Below are positions 47,689 to 58,818 of a stretch of DNA of 64,000 nucleotides, piece by piece. Positions within the stretch are counted from its first letter, which is position 1. Each line of letters starts with the position of its first letter. The notes below the pieces were generated by a model, which was given only the letters and a program-made list of their open reading frames with translations, made no database searches and had not been told where the DNA came from. This stretch comes from Amylostereum areolatum (lineage: Eukaryota; Basidiomycota; Agaricomycetes; Russulales; Stereaceae): the NCBI GenBank assembly GCA_012932865.1, contig SAXG01000017.1:744001-808000 (forward strand), given 5' to 3'. The translations under genes and the position numbers were made by a program.

Positions 47689-50600
47689 ATGGCGTCAAAC
47701 GACAAGTCTCCCGTCAAGCCAGGAAGATCTCCCGGCGTCTTTGCGGCCGGGTCCATGGCGCTGAACACTCAGCAACTGCCTGGGACGCCTCGACAGGCCA
47801 GGGTGGGGGGCCCGCAGACCCCTGTGACAACTTATTCTCGGTCGGAGAGAATATGGATCACGCTGACTCAACCTCTGAAAGCTCCATCCTTCGAGGGCTG
47901 CGTCACGCCCAAGGGACACGCCCCTGTTCAGACCATGTCGGGGGGGCTGCGTCAGGGCCGGGGGAGCACGCCGCATAAGGTCAAGGCGGGTGGTGGATCG
48001 GTGCGCGGAGGATGGACCACAAACCCTTTCACGGGTCCTCATTCCGCAAAGGACGATGCGGCGGCTGCGGCGAGGGAGGCGAAGGCGGCAGCGAAAGAAG
48101 CAGTGAAGGCAGAAGCGGAAGCAGAGAAAGACGTGGCGGCGCAGGCGCGGCATAAGGCATTGGGGAAGGACGGGCCTGCACCCAAGAGGGCAAGGGTGAA
48201 CAACACAATAGTGAGTTTTGCTTGGCCATGGTGGAACGCGCGCACATGCTTAGGTTGGTTGGCAGGCTCCGTCCAAGCGCATGAATCAATTCCTGAGCAC
48301 TCAAGCGGGCCCGGCGCATGACACATTGCTGGCGTGAGAGGCGGGGCCAATGCTGAGCATGTGCTCCATCTGCAAGAAGAGCGAGGGTACCGAGGCCATG
48401 CCCCTCTATCGATGCGTGGAGTGTTTTTTCTCCAAGCCTGCATGTGGGACGTGTACGATGAATGACCACCGTCGCATGCCATTTCATTGGATCGAGGTGT
48501 GGGACAAAGATACTGGATTTTGGACACGCACGGAGTTGGACAAGCTGAACATGGTGGTATACACCGGGCACGACCAGATGCGTTGCTTGCTCAGTTTGAG
48601 ACCGCCAAGGGAGACGTCGATATGCACTGACGAGGGGTTTCAGACCGCACACATAAGCTATTGCTATTGCCTGCAGGAGGGGACCGGCGTCCAGGAGCCC
48701 GAGGCGTTGCAATTGCTCAGGATCGGTCTGTTCCCTGGGTCATGGGAGAAACCTCAGACGGTGTTCTGCACGCGCCTGCTCGATAAGTTCCTCCTCCTGT
48801 CCTGCCAGTCTCAAACCGCTTGCCAAGACTACGTCAAGTATCTGGAACGGTTGAGCGAAGGCGTCTTGTTCACCAAAGTGATGGTGAGTTACCTATCGGC
48901 GAGGGCTCGATCTAGGTACTGACCGCGTTGGTGTTAGAATCGATATCGGGAATGGTTGACTAGCAACCGAGAACACTCTTACCTGACGATGGTCAGGCAT
49001 TCGGGAACGAGGCCGGGGACCCACCTTGGGGCTGGTAAGCTGGCAATCCTGTGCCCAGCTTGTCCTCAGCCGGGCTTAAACATGGAGCTGGATTGGATGG
49101 ATCGTCCCGAGGAGGAGTGGTATTGGTCTCCTACTGTGTGGGCAAATGCCACTTGGCTGACACTTAACACTTTCAGGTACTTGGACGCGTTGTTTTACAC
49201 TGTGGATGGAAATTACCAGCAAGATCAAAAGGTCAAGCCCTTGGACCCGAACGACGTCGCTTTAACGGAGGGCAGCGCCTACTTTGCAAACATGGAGGAC
49301 TTTACGGAGTATCAGAAGACGTTGGGCCCGATGGAGCCAGAGGTGAGTTGGTCACTGCGGATGCATTGGTCGACGCTGACGCACGCGTTCAGCCTTCAAG
49401 CTGTCAACCTTTCCGCGCCATGGGGCACGGGGTATGGTGGGGGAGCGTCTCCGGGACCCTGGGCTTGTCCTGCGCACGCCATATGTTCGTCCTACCAGCA
49501 GGAGGCGTGGATCTCCAGAAAGGAGAAAGGTAACTATTGTACTCCGATGTGTGGACATTTTCGTTGATGGAATGGACTCGTGCAGGTTTGTTAACGTCGA
49601 CTTCGCGCTGGCCTCAGGGCTGCAGCCGTGGATGACCTTGTCGTTGCACATATTCGCATATGACATCGGGTGCCAATACTGCATTGATTTCGAGAAGCGG
49701 ATGCTCGAGTTGAAAAAGGCGGTCGCCGAGTGCAAATCCCTGGCAAATCTGGATTGGCCAAAGATTATCCGGGTTATCGGGAAGTTTCACCTCCCGGGGC
49801 ACAAGCCGGGGTGCAGGTATAATTTCTCTTGCAACTTCTTACCTGGATTGGGGCGCACAGATGGGGAAGGGCAAGAGCGGATTTGGGCAACGCTGAACGC
49901 GCTCGGGGCTAGCACACGGGAGATGACTTCGGGTCACCGCCACGACAGAATCAATGACCACCATGGCGACATGAATTGGCGTAGGATGGTGGGAGTGGGT
50001 GAGCATCGCAAGTGATGGTCCAATATAGTTTTTACTGATGTTTCGTAGGAAAGGCGTGCGTGAGGAAGCACAAGGAGGCTGTGGAACAAATTGGCGTCGT
50101 GAACGCGGTGGTGGCGGATGTCGAGGGCGGGTTGGAGGCTGAGACGGTGGTGAAATGGAGAGATGAGGAGAAGGAGTGGCTCAGCAAGGTTACGGACTTC
50201 AAGAACCACAAAGGGCTGAACAATCCGTACGAGCCGAGCACCAGCGCAACGAAAGGTGAGCTGAGGCGCATGCTTTCGGGGCGATTGGACTGACCAATGG
50301 CCAGGGTTCACTCAAAAGGATGCCTTGGAAATGTTGAGCGAGTCAGCCAGTCGTAAGGATGTGACGGCGGGATTGGCAGGAACAATATCAGAGGGGATCA
50401 CTTTGGAGGAGGCTAGGTACGTGGCATCCTTGGCGACGCTACGACAGCTCAAAGTGTTCTGCGCAGGGCACAGCTGCTGAAGAAGCTTGAGAATGACCCT
50501 AAAGCCAACACAAAAGCGACGAAGGAGGCAAAGAAGAACTGGTGGCGACGATTCAAAGACTGGACGGAAATGCGGCGTTTATTCTTGGACGTCATGAAGG

Positions 50601-51589
50601 TGGCGGCGTCTGAGTTGGCTGTGGAAAATGTGGCGGATGGTGGTTACGAGGAGGTGGAGGATAAGCTGGAGGAGGGATACGGGGACGGGAAGGAAGCAAC
50701 GGGCCAGACGCGGAAGAGGAGGCAGGAGGACGACGGTACAAATCGGGATGACGGGGTACGCGGCGCTCTGTGGAAGGATGTGGCGGAAGCGACAGTGGAG
50801 CTTCCTTGCCATTGGGGGGAGGAACTCAAAGCAGCAGCGGCGGCGAACGGCACGGTGGACGCAGAACGGATGCTGTGGGAGGGTGAAGCCAACGAGGCTC
50901 TGGATGACGTTCGGGTCTAACTGATCACATCTTACGCCTTGCTCAGGGGAGCGCGCAACGTCTCCGGTGTCAAGAAGAACTTGCGCGAGTTTAGCTGCAG
51001 ACCGATATCGTTGCGCAAGGCTGGCTCTTCTGCGCCTCGGCATGAAGCCAGAAGACCAGAAGTATCGGCCCTTGGCGCGAGAGGACGTTGTGGCATTTGC
51101 AGTGGCATCAGACAAGGACACACTCGGGGAGGGGAAGACCAGCCCTTCCTGGGTCTGGAGCGACTTCACCTTTGTTCATAACCAAGACGATGGCAAAGTG
51201 AAGAAGTACTGCGGGGAAAGTACGTGCTGTGTGGACCAAACTCAGTCCTACATGCTCATGCCGGCTTCTTTATTAGTGCTGAAGGTACACTGGTTTCGGA
51301 CGCGGGCACTGCAGGCCCGGTGGACCGAGGAAAAGGCCTTGCTAGAGCGGGAGATGCGCCATATCGTGCACTTCTTTCGCGCAAAGGTAGAACAATGGTA
51401 TGACCTGGCGAAAGAATCTGTAGTGGCCAACAGGGCCGGCGAGGCGGCGTATCGTCGAAAGTAAGCTCTGAGTACCACACTGGTTGTGCCCCGGCTGACG
51501 CCCGCACTAGACAAAGTCATAACTATCGGAGTCTTCTGGAAGAGTGTTTAAAGGATTTCGCGGGTGTGGTTGATGTGTCGGACTGGTAA
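47689..51589 (+). CDS. KDZ-superfamily transposase with CxC2 cysteine cluster
   Basis: Catalyses movement of large DNA transposons in basidiomycetes. Start ATG 47689; exons 47689-48210, 48341-48883, 48938 onward and several more, ending at TAA 51587-51589; roughly 1000 aa. The N-terminus is basic and Ala/Lys-rich. The CxC2-type cluster is CSICKKSEG...YRCVEC...CGTC with a following HWIEVW. The KDZ catalytic core shows YTVDGNYQQDQK, EGSAYFANMEDFTEYQK, GLSCARHMFVLPAGGVDLQ, AYDIGCQYCIDFEKRM, GKFHLPGH, ERIWATLNALGASTREM and GHRHDRINDHHGDMNW. Probable acidic catalytic residues are the D in VDGNY, the D in YDIGCQ and the E in GQERIW (inference). The C-terminal helical part ends VVDVSDW. No stop or frameshift is evident in the core. 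It lies 360 bp inside the right GTTAAC array. The splice near 50920 is uncertain. Confidence 0.88.
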
Positions 51590-51949
51590 GGGTGGTCAGG
51601 GAGTGGGTGCTGGGTGTATGACATTAGAAATATTATTACTCATATGGATGCGTGTGGCTTTCGCGCGGTTTGGATTGGACTCCGGACCATGGCCCCTGCT
51701 CTATGGCGGCGAGCACGGCACACTCAACCACGCAAAGGTATGCCATGGGCTCTGTATACAGGGGGGTTTGGCGTAGCGCGCTCAACGGATTGCCTTCACA
51801 GAATGGATGTATTATTATGGGGAACAAAAAGTACACAGTGGGAGGGTGGGGTGACAATGAGGGACGACTCTTTTCGAAGACACCGGATTCACGTGAGTGT
51901 CAACTCGCGGCGGTCTGGCCTATGGATATTGGATGATTGTTGTCTTATC

Positions 51950-52140
51950 CGCTTGAACAGACTTCTCGCGCAAATGCGTTAACGGGTTTCTTGGGGGAAC
52001 GCGTTAACGGATTTCTTGCGCGGCGTGAACAGACTTCTCACGCAGAGGCGTTAATGGGCTTCTTGCGGACGCGTTAACGGGTTTCTTGGGCGGACGCGTT
52101 AACGGATTCCTCGCGCGGACACGTTAACGGTGTCCAAGCG
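51950..52140 (-). repeat. Right subterminal GTTAAC array
   Basis: About seven copies of GCGTTAACGG[A/G]T followed by TTCTTG-like text, spaced about 25 bp; read on the minus strand they match the left array motif. The last copy sits in a short inverted repeat GGACAC-GTTAACG-GTGTCC (52115-52133), a candidate for the element edge. Confidence 0.75.
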
Positions 52141-52391
52141 ATCTAGGGCTCCGGGGGACTTGGTCTCATTAGATCGCTCAGCGCGCAATCGGTTCCTCGT
52201 CTGGGCCCGGCTTCTGGTGTCAACCATGGAGGCCGGTCCAATCACCGTCCCTCAACATTTTCTGCCCTTCGTCCACCAAGCGCAACGACGATAATCGCTG
52301 TAACCTACCCCCTCCCGGCATATTTGTCGATTGCCCGGGTATGTTGATCACCATTCGCTTGCATTTCTCGCTAACAGATCTCCAGCTCAAC

Positions 52392-54332
52392 ATGTCTGAC
52401 GCCCTCCCCACCGAAGTGCTTCAAATGGTCTTCCGCCATCTCCGCAACACCTCGACCAGCACGGGGATCCTCGTCCATCCAGGGCCATGGATTTCGGCCA
52501 CGCATGTCTGTCGGCGGTGGCGTGCATGTGCCATCGCAGACCGCGCTCTCTGGTCCATAATCCCGATCGCGTCACAATTTTGGTTCGACCTATTCGTCGA
52601 ACGCCTAGGGAACCACCCCGCCGACCTACAGAGCGTGCCGCAGTCCCCGCGCGATGTCGCCCGCGATGTCTTTCTGGCTGGCTGGCATGCCCGGATCGTC
52701 CATCTCCTCGGTCTTCAATGTCCGTTCCGGTCCATCGTAGCGTCCGTCCGCGACTGCCCCCCGGATCGCCTCGTTGCCGCATGCACATCCAGTTTACGCT
52801 GCGTCACTCTCACGTCCGACCAGCGCGTTCCCTGGGCTCTTCCCGCCGTGGATCGAGACAGGTGGGGCCATAATGTCTGGACGGAGCACGACACGACCCT
52901 CCCCAACCCGCCGCCCAACGCCATTGCCGGGCTCGCATCCCTCAAACTCTCAGGCATTTTATTGTCTCCAACTTCATCGTGGTTCAGCCCCGGTCTGGTG
53001 CGCGTGGATCTGCTTGGTGTTCGCCAATGGACAACCACCTCCGAGTTCGTGGCCACCCTCGCGTCTCTCCCCCAGCTTCGTGAATTGACGTTGGCGTACG
53101 CCCTCCTGCTCGTACGAGGTGCCATGTGCCCCCCTTCCAACATGCGCGTGGCCCTCCCTCGCTTGGAGCACCTCGAGATTGCGGACGAGACAACGCTCGT
53201 CCACCGCGCCCTCCTCATTTGCGAAGTCCTCCCCAGCTGCCAGCACCGAATGACCGTGGACGGGTCTCACCGTGACATGATGCATTTGGAGGGCATCTTC
53301 CTCCTTCTCTTCCCCTCATCCCTCCTGATCCCCTCCGTCGCCATCTCGCACGATATTGACCGCGCGTCGATACGCGTCCCCGCCCGCCTCGCCCATCATG
53401 TGCACATCGACGTCGACGTCGGGAACCAAGACGCACGCTGGGGGTCTCGACAGCTCGCCCTACGGGGGCCCGTCCATCCTCCCCACCATGCTACCTGGGA
53501 CGCCCCCCCGAGTCCCCCTTTTGACGTCCTCCTCGCCAACCCTCCTCCTCATATGCGTCAAGTCGACACGCTGGTGGTCCAGGCAACGTCCGCGAGCAGC
53601 ACGCGCGTGGGGCGCCTCCATGCCGCCCGCTTCTCACCTGTGACCCTCATTGCTGCCCATCGCGCAGCCGACGATTTGGCCGAGGGCCTGCCGTCGCTCC
53701 TCTCGCTGGGGCAAGTCCCGAGGCTCTCCCGCGTCGAGTTGGTTCACCCGGCGAAGCGCCTGCAGTTCGAAGGCGATGACACCGCTTCCCTGCTGCACCG
53801 TTTGTTAGACGGGTTGTTGGACGCTGTTGAGTGCGGCTACGACGTGTGTCTGCCGCACATCTTCGTGTCGGGGTTGAAGCTCCTGTCGGGCCCGCCGATA
53901 CCTCGCGATCATGACGAATACCGGGAACCCGAGGGTCCTGCGCGTCGCCCGTGGGGGTTCGACCATTGGCTGTGGGAGCCTTTCCAGTTGCTGGGCGATG
54001 GAGACGGCACGCTAGGCCATATGGTTTGGCCTCGAGGCACGCAAGAGGAAATTGAGGCGCAGGGGCTATGGACATATCCAAGTGAGAGTGCCAAGCCAGG
54101 CATGGTACGTGCGCATACTCTGGGCGATCGATGGTGGCGACAGAGGCTCCCCATCGTCGCCGAGGAACTGCGAGAGATGGAGACGCTCTGCCCATGCCGC
54201 TCCAACTTCGACCGGGATCTCGCGCCCATGGAGTTTTTCACGCCGTCGATCCCCGGCGGGCATGGATGGTTTGGTGTACTCGCGGTCGACGAGCATGTGA
54301 CGGGAGTGCCGCCGTTTGATAGACGTTTGTAA
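52392..54332 (+). CDS. F-box protein, agaricomycete-type
   Basis: 646 aa, single exon from the ATG 52392; an in-frame ATG at 52341 is less likely because a CTAACAG acceptor-like site lies between them. The N-terminal F-box reads LPTEVLQMVFRHLRN, then HVCRRWRACAIADRALWSII, the standard substrate-receptor module of SCF ubiquitin ligases that contacts Skp1. The rest is LRR-like (LASLKLSGILLSP; LPQLRELTLAYALLLVRG; LPRLEHLEIADE). Such single-copy-looking F-box genes are massively expanded in Agaricomycetes. It lies just outside the right array and is probably host DNA. Confidence 0.8.
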   Translation: MSDALPTEVLQMVFRHLRNTSTSTGILVHPGPWISATHVCRRWRACAIADRALWSIIPIASQFWFDLFVERLGNHPADLQSVPQSPRDVARDVFLAGWHARIVHLLGLQCPFRSIVASVRDCPPDRLVAACTSSLRCVTLTSDQRVPWALPAVDRDRWGHNVWTEHDTTLPNPPPNAIAGLASLKLSGILLSPTSSWFSPGLVRVDLLGVRQWTTTSEFVATLASLPQLRELTLAYALLLVRGAMCPPSNMRVALPRLEHLEIADETTLVHRALLICEVLPSCQHRMTVDGSHRDMMHLEGIFLLLFPSSLLIPSVAISHDIDRASIRVPARLAHHVHIDVDVGNQDARWGSRQLALRGPVHPPHHATWDAPPSPPFDVLLANPPPHMRQVDTLVVQATSASSTRVGRLHAARFSPVTLIAAHRAADDLAEGLPSLLSLGQVPRLSRVELVHPAKRLQFEGDDTASLLHRLLDGLLDAVECGYDVCLPHIFVSGLKLLSGPPIPRDHDEYREPEGPARRPWGFDHWLWEPFQLLGDGDGTLGHMVWPRGTQEEIEAQGLWTYPSESAKPGMVRAHTLGDRWWRQRLPIVAEELREMETLCPCRSNFDRDLAPMEFFTPSIPGGHGWFGVLAVDEHVTGVPPFDRRL

Positions 54333-54824
54333 TATAGTATGTTACATGTACCCTACCGGCGCACGGCGCACGACCATCTGACTTGCTTGTGGATGCCGCC
54401 GGTCCCCTCACGCGGCCGTCATGGTCCCGGTGTGCGCCGCACGGCGGGACAGTGGCGGCCGCGTACTACGTGGGGGCGTCAATGGCGCGGGAGGAGGGGG
54501 CGCACGGCGCACGACGAGTGCGAGCACGTGACGACGGGGCGTGGGCGACGAGTGGGGGTCGAGACGCAACGGCGCGATGGCGGGGGCCGACGAGGGGTGC
54601 GCGAGAAGGCGGGCAGGACTGGCGGCGCAGGGAAGGGGCACGAAGGGGCGTCGAGAGGGGCGGGGTCGAGAGGGGCGGCACGCGACGGGCGGCAACGGAC
54701 AAGGGGAGTAATTGGACTTATACTTACTTGGGATATATGTAGTGCAGGTCTTGAATGAAACGTAATGTGAAATGATAAGTACTGAAGCTTGAAGCTCTGA
54801 AATGAAATAGGGGTTTGATGTGCC
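54333..54824. other. Intergenic, GC-rich, no gene seen
   Basis: GC-rich with GGGGCG and GCACGGCGCACGAC-type internal repetition (54361 and 54502). Frames open on both strands come from composition. Nothing else is recognised. Confidence 0.5.
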
Positions 54825-54960
54825 TGGGGAGGGAGACAGATCAGATGCAACCAGTTACACAGCCGGATGCAACTAGTCAACTGATGCTACTCCACTTACT
54901 GGGCCAAGTACATATCTACTTGCCCAAGGTCTCCAAGGTCAGCCTCAAGGAACCTCAAGT
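54825..54960 (+). repeat. Second copy of the dispersed SINE-like body
   Basis: GTGCCTGGGGAGGGAGACAG followed by ATCAGATGCAACC matches the complement of 18100-18200, in the opposite orientation. The tRNA-like head is missing here. CAAGT-rich sequence follows. Confidence 0.6.
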
Positions 54961-56634
54961 CACTCACCAAGTATACCCAGTTCAAGACCATGTACTCTCA
55001 AGGCAGGTTAATGATCCATCCCAGGAGCCCCAAGCTCTCTGAAAGCTGCACTCAAGGATATATTATGGTTGTCATAAAACATATTTTTATTTGTTTATAC
55101 TGAATACTACCAATAGAAGTACAACCAGTATTAAGTACAATTACGATATGTATAGTATGTATAGAGGTGAATAGAAGCACAGGCATCAAGGAAGATGAGA
55201 TGAGCATTGCAAAGATCGGGCGTCGCGGCCACAGCGCAGCGCGCCCGGCGGCCGTCGTCAGCGCGGGCCGGCCGGCGGCACACAACGAGGTGCTTGGGAG
55301 CGACAACGTTTCCATCGGTGCAGCGGCAAGGGAGAGCGAGCAATGGACTGGGCGGATGAGGTGAGTGACCACGAACATGTAGAGGGTGTATTTACTTACC
55401 TCGCACGATTTCAGCACAATCTCCGAGGCACGAGGGCAGGAACAGGCGCAGGGGGGCGGGAGAGGATGGGAGGGATGGAGTGAGCGGAAGGGATGGGGTG
55501 AGGAGAAACCACTCTTGAGCGCAAGCCCACACTGGCATTGAGCGCGACGGAGGAGACGAGGGCGTGGATGTCGACATGACGGGGTGTGGGCGTTGGGGGT
55601 GACAACAACGTCAGTGTGGGGGTGAGGGGGTTGTGGGTGTTGGAAGTGATGAGGGACCAGGAATTTGAGGGGACAGGGGACTAGGCATTGAGCGCGATGG
55701 GCGCGTGGGTATTGAAGCGGCAGAGGTGGGGGTTTTGAGGGCGAAGGGGATGGGAGCATTGAAGGAGGCGACCGGTGTTGAGGGCGTGCGCGGACATTGA
55801 TGACAATGAAGACTTGGCGTCGTCAGCGCCGGGTGACGCGACCAGGGCGACGGCGTTGAGAGTGCGTGAGTGAAGCGGGCACGGGTGTGGGCATTGACGG
55901 GGACGGGGACGGGGATGGGGACGGGAGAGTTGAAGGTGGACATTGGTGTTGACGGTGCGCGCTGGCGTTGATGGCGACGGTGACGTGGCGTCGAAAGCAC
56001 CGGGTGGCGCGACGAGGGTGAGGGCGTTCATGGCGATGAGTGCGAGGCGGGCGCAGCTGTTGACGGTGACGAAGGGATAGTCGTTGAAGGCGACGGCAAC
56101 GTCGATGACGACGACGACGGTGACGAGGCCGGGTCCCCAACAGCGACTGATGTCGTGGTTGAGGACAAGGAGTCGACACGGCATTGAGCGTCGATAAAAC
56201 TGACAAGTCACGTGACCTTTGTTCTCGAAATCCACTAAGTCGTGATTTTGCATTAGAACTGTAAGTACTTGCATATTCAACCCAAGTCACGAAAGTAAAC
56301 TACTACATGTCCAAGTAAACTACTATATGCCCAAGTAAACTCCCAATGTCCTTCTATCTGACCAAGTTCCCAAGTCTTTTTCTTCCAGTCCAAGTCCTGT
56401 CCAAGTATAATCTCCAAGTCCAAGTTGTTCTGTCAAGTCCAAGTATGGCTCAAGTACCAGGAGTTTTCCTGATGAAACATGTGCCAACTGGGATGAGTAC
56501 TCAGCAATACACCAATATCTCATAAACTTGAGCAACAGTCTCGGTGCTTGAGGAACAAGTGCACAGAGACCAGCATCCAGCCGAGTGTGACACGAGTCAG
56601 CGACGCGGGACGCGTCGTGGTCACGTGATAGGGC
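54961..56634. repeat. Repeat-rich stretch with no gene
   Basis: An AT-rich segment (55060-55160), then GC-rich sequence with degenerate GTTGA/GCGACGG repetition (about 55560-56190), then a CCAAGT-rich array (56298-56465) ending CAAGTACCAGGAGTTTTCC, which recurs inverted at about 17294-17318. The open frames on the minus strand are low-complexity Ser/Pro/His text and not credible genes. Confidence 0.55.
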
Positions 56635-56798
56635 TAAGGCTCCAATGTTATAGTCTATTTACTGTCTATTTACTGTTTATATGGTATAGTTTTACTATCT
56701 AGCTACCCCATTAGCTGTAGACAGTAAGTAGTGAGTATACTAGACAGTAAACCCTATCTAAAGTGGCAGTGTGCAGCACACCTGTTGGTGCTACTCTG
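56635..56798 (+). mobile_element. Left end of a second hAT copy
   Basis: Starts TAAGGCTCCAATG and tracks the element at 17359 for ~164 bp at about 90% identity, to the word GGTGCTAC. It then switches abruptly to a gypsy pol sequence. The right end and target duplication are not in the window. Confidence 0.8.
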
Positions 56799-57890
56799 GA
56801 TGTCATCCTACGGAATGGGCCACGTACACTCGTCAAAAACCTCCAAGAATGGAACTACGAAGAAGGCCTGGTCCTATTCAGAGGAAAGGTATACGCCCCC
56901 ACAGATGACGAGTTGTGACACGACATTGTCAAAATGTACCATGAATCGCCAATGGCTGGACACCCTGGTCGCTTCAAGACTTACAAACTTGTGAGTTGTG
57001 AATATTGGTGGCCTGGCATGTCTGTCTTTGTCCGCAACTTTGTAGCAGGATGTGCAACCTGTCAGTTGACGAAGACACAGAGCAGCCGACCCCATGTTGA
57101 CATGATCCTGAATGAAGTACCTGATCGACCATTTGGCGTCATCTCTACCGACTTCATTGTCGAGCTCCCTGACTGCGAAGGCTATAACACCGTGAACGTT
57201 GTGGTTGATCACCTCACTAAGATGGTGGTTACCACCCCATGTACAACGAAGATCACCAGCGATGGCACGGCCGACATTCTCTTCGATAAGGTATACCGAC
57301 ACTACGGCTTAGCAGACAAGATCATCTCGGATTGTGGACCCCAATTTGCTGGACAGGTGATGCGTACACTCAACGAGAAGCTCGGGATCAAGTCCGCCCT
57401 CAGCAAAGTGTATCACCCAGACAGACGGCTAGACCGAACGCGAGAACCAGAACCTAGAGCAGTTCCTGCGAGTATTCTGCAACTACCGTCAAGATGACTG
57501 GGTGAAGTGGTTGCCCTTCTTCGAGTTTTCTCACAACTCCCGCACCCATGCAGCTACTGGAAAGGGCCCCTTTGAAGTCCTCTACGGCTTCCTCCCTAAG
57601 ATTTACCCATCCGTAAACCCGTCCTCAAAGGTCCCTGCAGTTAAAGAACATCTCTGTCACCTTGAAGAAGTCCGACAGGAGATCAAGGCCAGCCTCACCC
57701 TCGCATCGAACTTGATGAAGCACTACAATGGCGACACGGTCAGCAAGTCAACGCAGTTTGCCGTTGGAGACAAAGTGTGGCTAGAAGGCAAGAATCTGAA
57801 GACGACGAGACCAAAAGCTAAGCTCGCCGCCAAACGATTTGGACCCTTCAAAATCATTGACATCATCAGCCCAGTCAACTACCGCTTGAA
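56799..57890 (+). pseudogene. Decayed chromovirus pol fragment (integrase region)
   Basis: Matches 42592-43690 of chromovirus A, covering the zinc-binding and catalytic core of integrase. It has a TGA in place of CGA near 56916, a 2-bp deletion near 57413 that shifts the frame, and many C-to-T or G-to-A changes. It begins and ends within pol and has no LTR. It is cut at 57890 by the 5' LTR of element B. Confidence 0.9.
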
Positions 57891-58500
57891 TGTCATGAAC
57901 GGTCTATAATTTTCTTTTTACTTTACATCGGTTACACGCTTTAGGACTTATCGACTTATCACCGGTCCGACTCCACCTTGGACCGGACCCGGCTCATCTA
58001 TATCCCGCCCGGACCCACGTGACTCATCTCGGTCCGGGTCTGACTCCTTTCTCTTGACTCATGCTGTACGATACTGACTCATGCTGTGCTCTTTTACATA
58101 CGACTGCTTACTTATACTTGGTCTGCTTACTGATCGCCGTGTATTGGTTGCTTACCTAAGTCTCTCTCCTCTTGTGTATATAAGGCTCGCTCTCGCTGTA
58201 CATATTCCTTATCTCGAGCTAGTCAATTCTACCGACTTTGCTTGCTTTCCCTTGTCTGTCGCCGTGTCTGATCGGCTCCCCTCTGTCGTCCTCTTCCTCT
58301 GTCAGCTTTGTCGTAACTTGGTGCTGTCGCACTAGTCGTTGCTGACATAAGCTCGAGATCTGTTTACTCTTGCACCACCCTACGACCGTCCCTACGTACT
58401 GTAGCGTAGTAGTAGTAGTACCCGTCTGGTACTGACCTTGTTCTTCCCCCGTGCCGCCCTAGACCGTTGCCCCCAGAGTACGCGACTCGTTACCCTGACA
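57891..58500 (+). repeat. 5' LTR of gypsy element B
   Basis: Starts TGTCATGAAC and ends TTACCCTGACA. A TATA box TATATAAGG at about 58177 precedes an ATG-free stretch that runs to 58818. The end is inferred from the TG...CA rule; the 3' copy is outside the window. Confidence 0.8.
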
Positions 58501-58818
58501 TTGTGGTCGTGCGCACGTATACCGGTGCCGGCTTGACATTTCCTCGAAACGTTACACCTACTCGAGACTCTCCAATACCAGGAGTTGAAAGCTCAGAGGT
58601 GACAGTAGAAGGTGCACCTTTGGTGTAGGAAACGAGTAAAAGCGGCGAAAGGAAAGCGGTTTAGGAAGTCTTTGGGCTCGTGTCCCCTAGACGAAGAGAC
58701 AGCCAACAGGTCGAGAAGACTGAGGCAGACCGTCTTGCGATCTCATAACAGAACCACCTTCCCTCGACAAAATCTTCCCTTGCCGCACAGAGTAACCATT
58801 TCGACTGGGGGCTCGTGC

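Larger units (their letters stand above)
24100..52140 (+). mobile_element. Putative giant KDZ-type DNA transposon with cargo
   Basis: Boundaries are inferred. About 15 copies of a repeat with core TCCGTTAACGCGTC fill 24100-24590, and about 7 copies in the opposite orientation (GCGTTAACGG) fill 51950-52140: inverted subterminal arrays flanking one gene block. Inside, next to the right array, is a complete-looking KDZ transposase. The cargo includes a PIF1-like helicase, a GRF-like zinc-finger gene, coiled-coil proteins and unrecognised genes. KDZ elements of basidiomycetes are known to be large and to carry passenger genes. A smaller GTTAAC cluster at 22.5 kb may mark an outer left end. I could not identify exact terminal inverted repeats or a target duplication. 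Two retrotransposon insertions (7.1 kb and 0.42 kb) inflate its present length. Confidence 0.55.

Noticed and set aside
24100..52140. TET/JBP dioxygenase gene expected in some KDZ elements
   Set aside because: I looked through the cargo frames for the HxD...H dioxygenase signature and did not find a convincing one.
55392..56290. Minus-strand Ser/Pro/His-rich frames
   Set aside because: Low-complexity translation of degenerate GTTGA/GCGACGG repeats; several frames are open at once.
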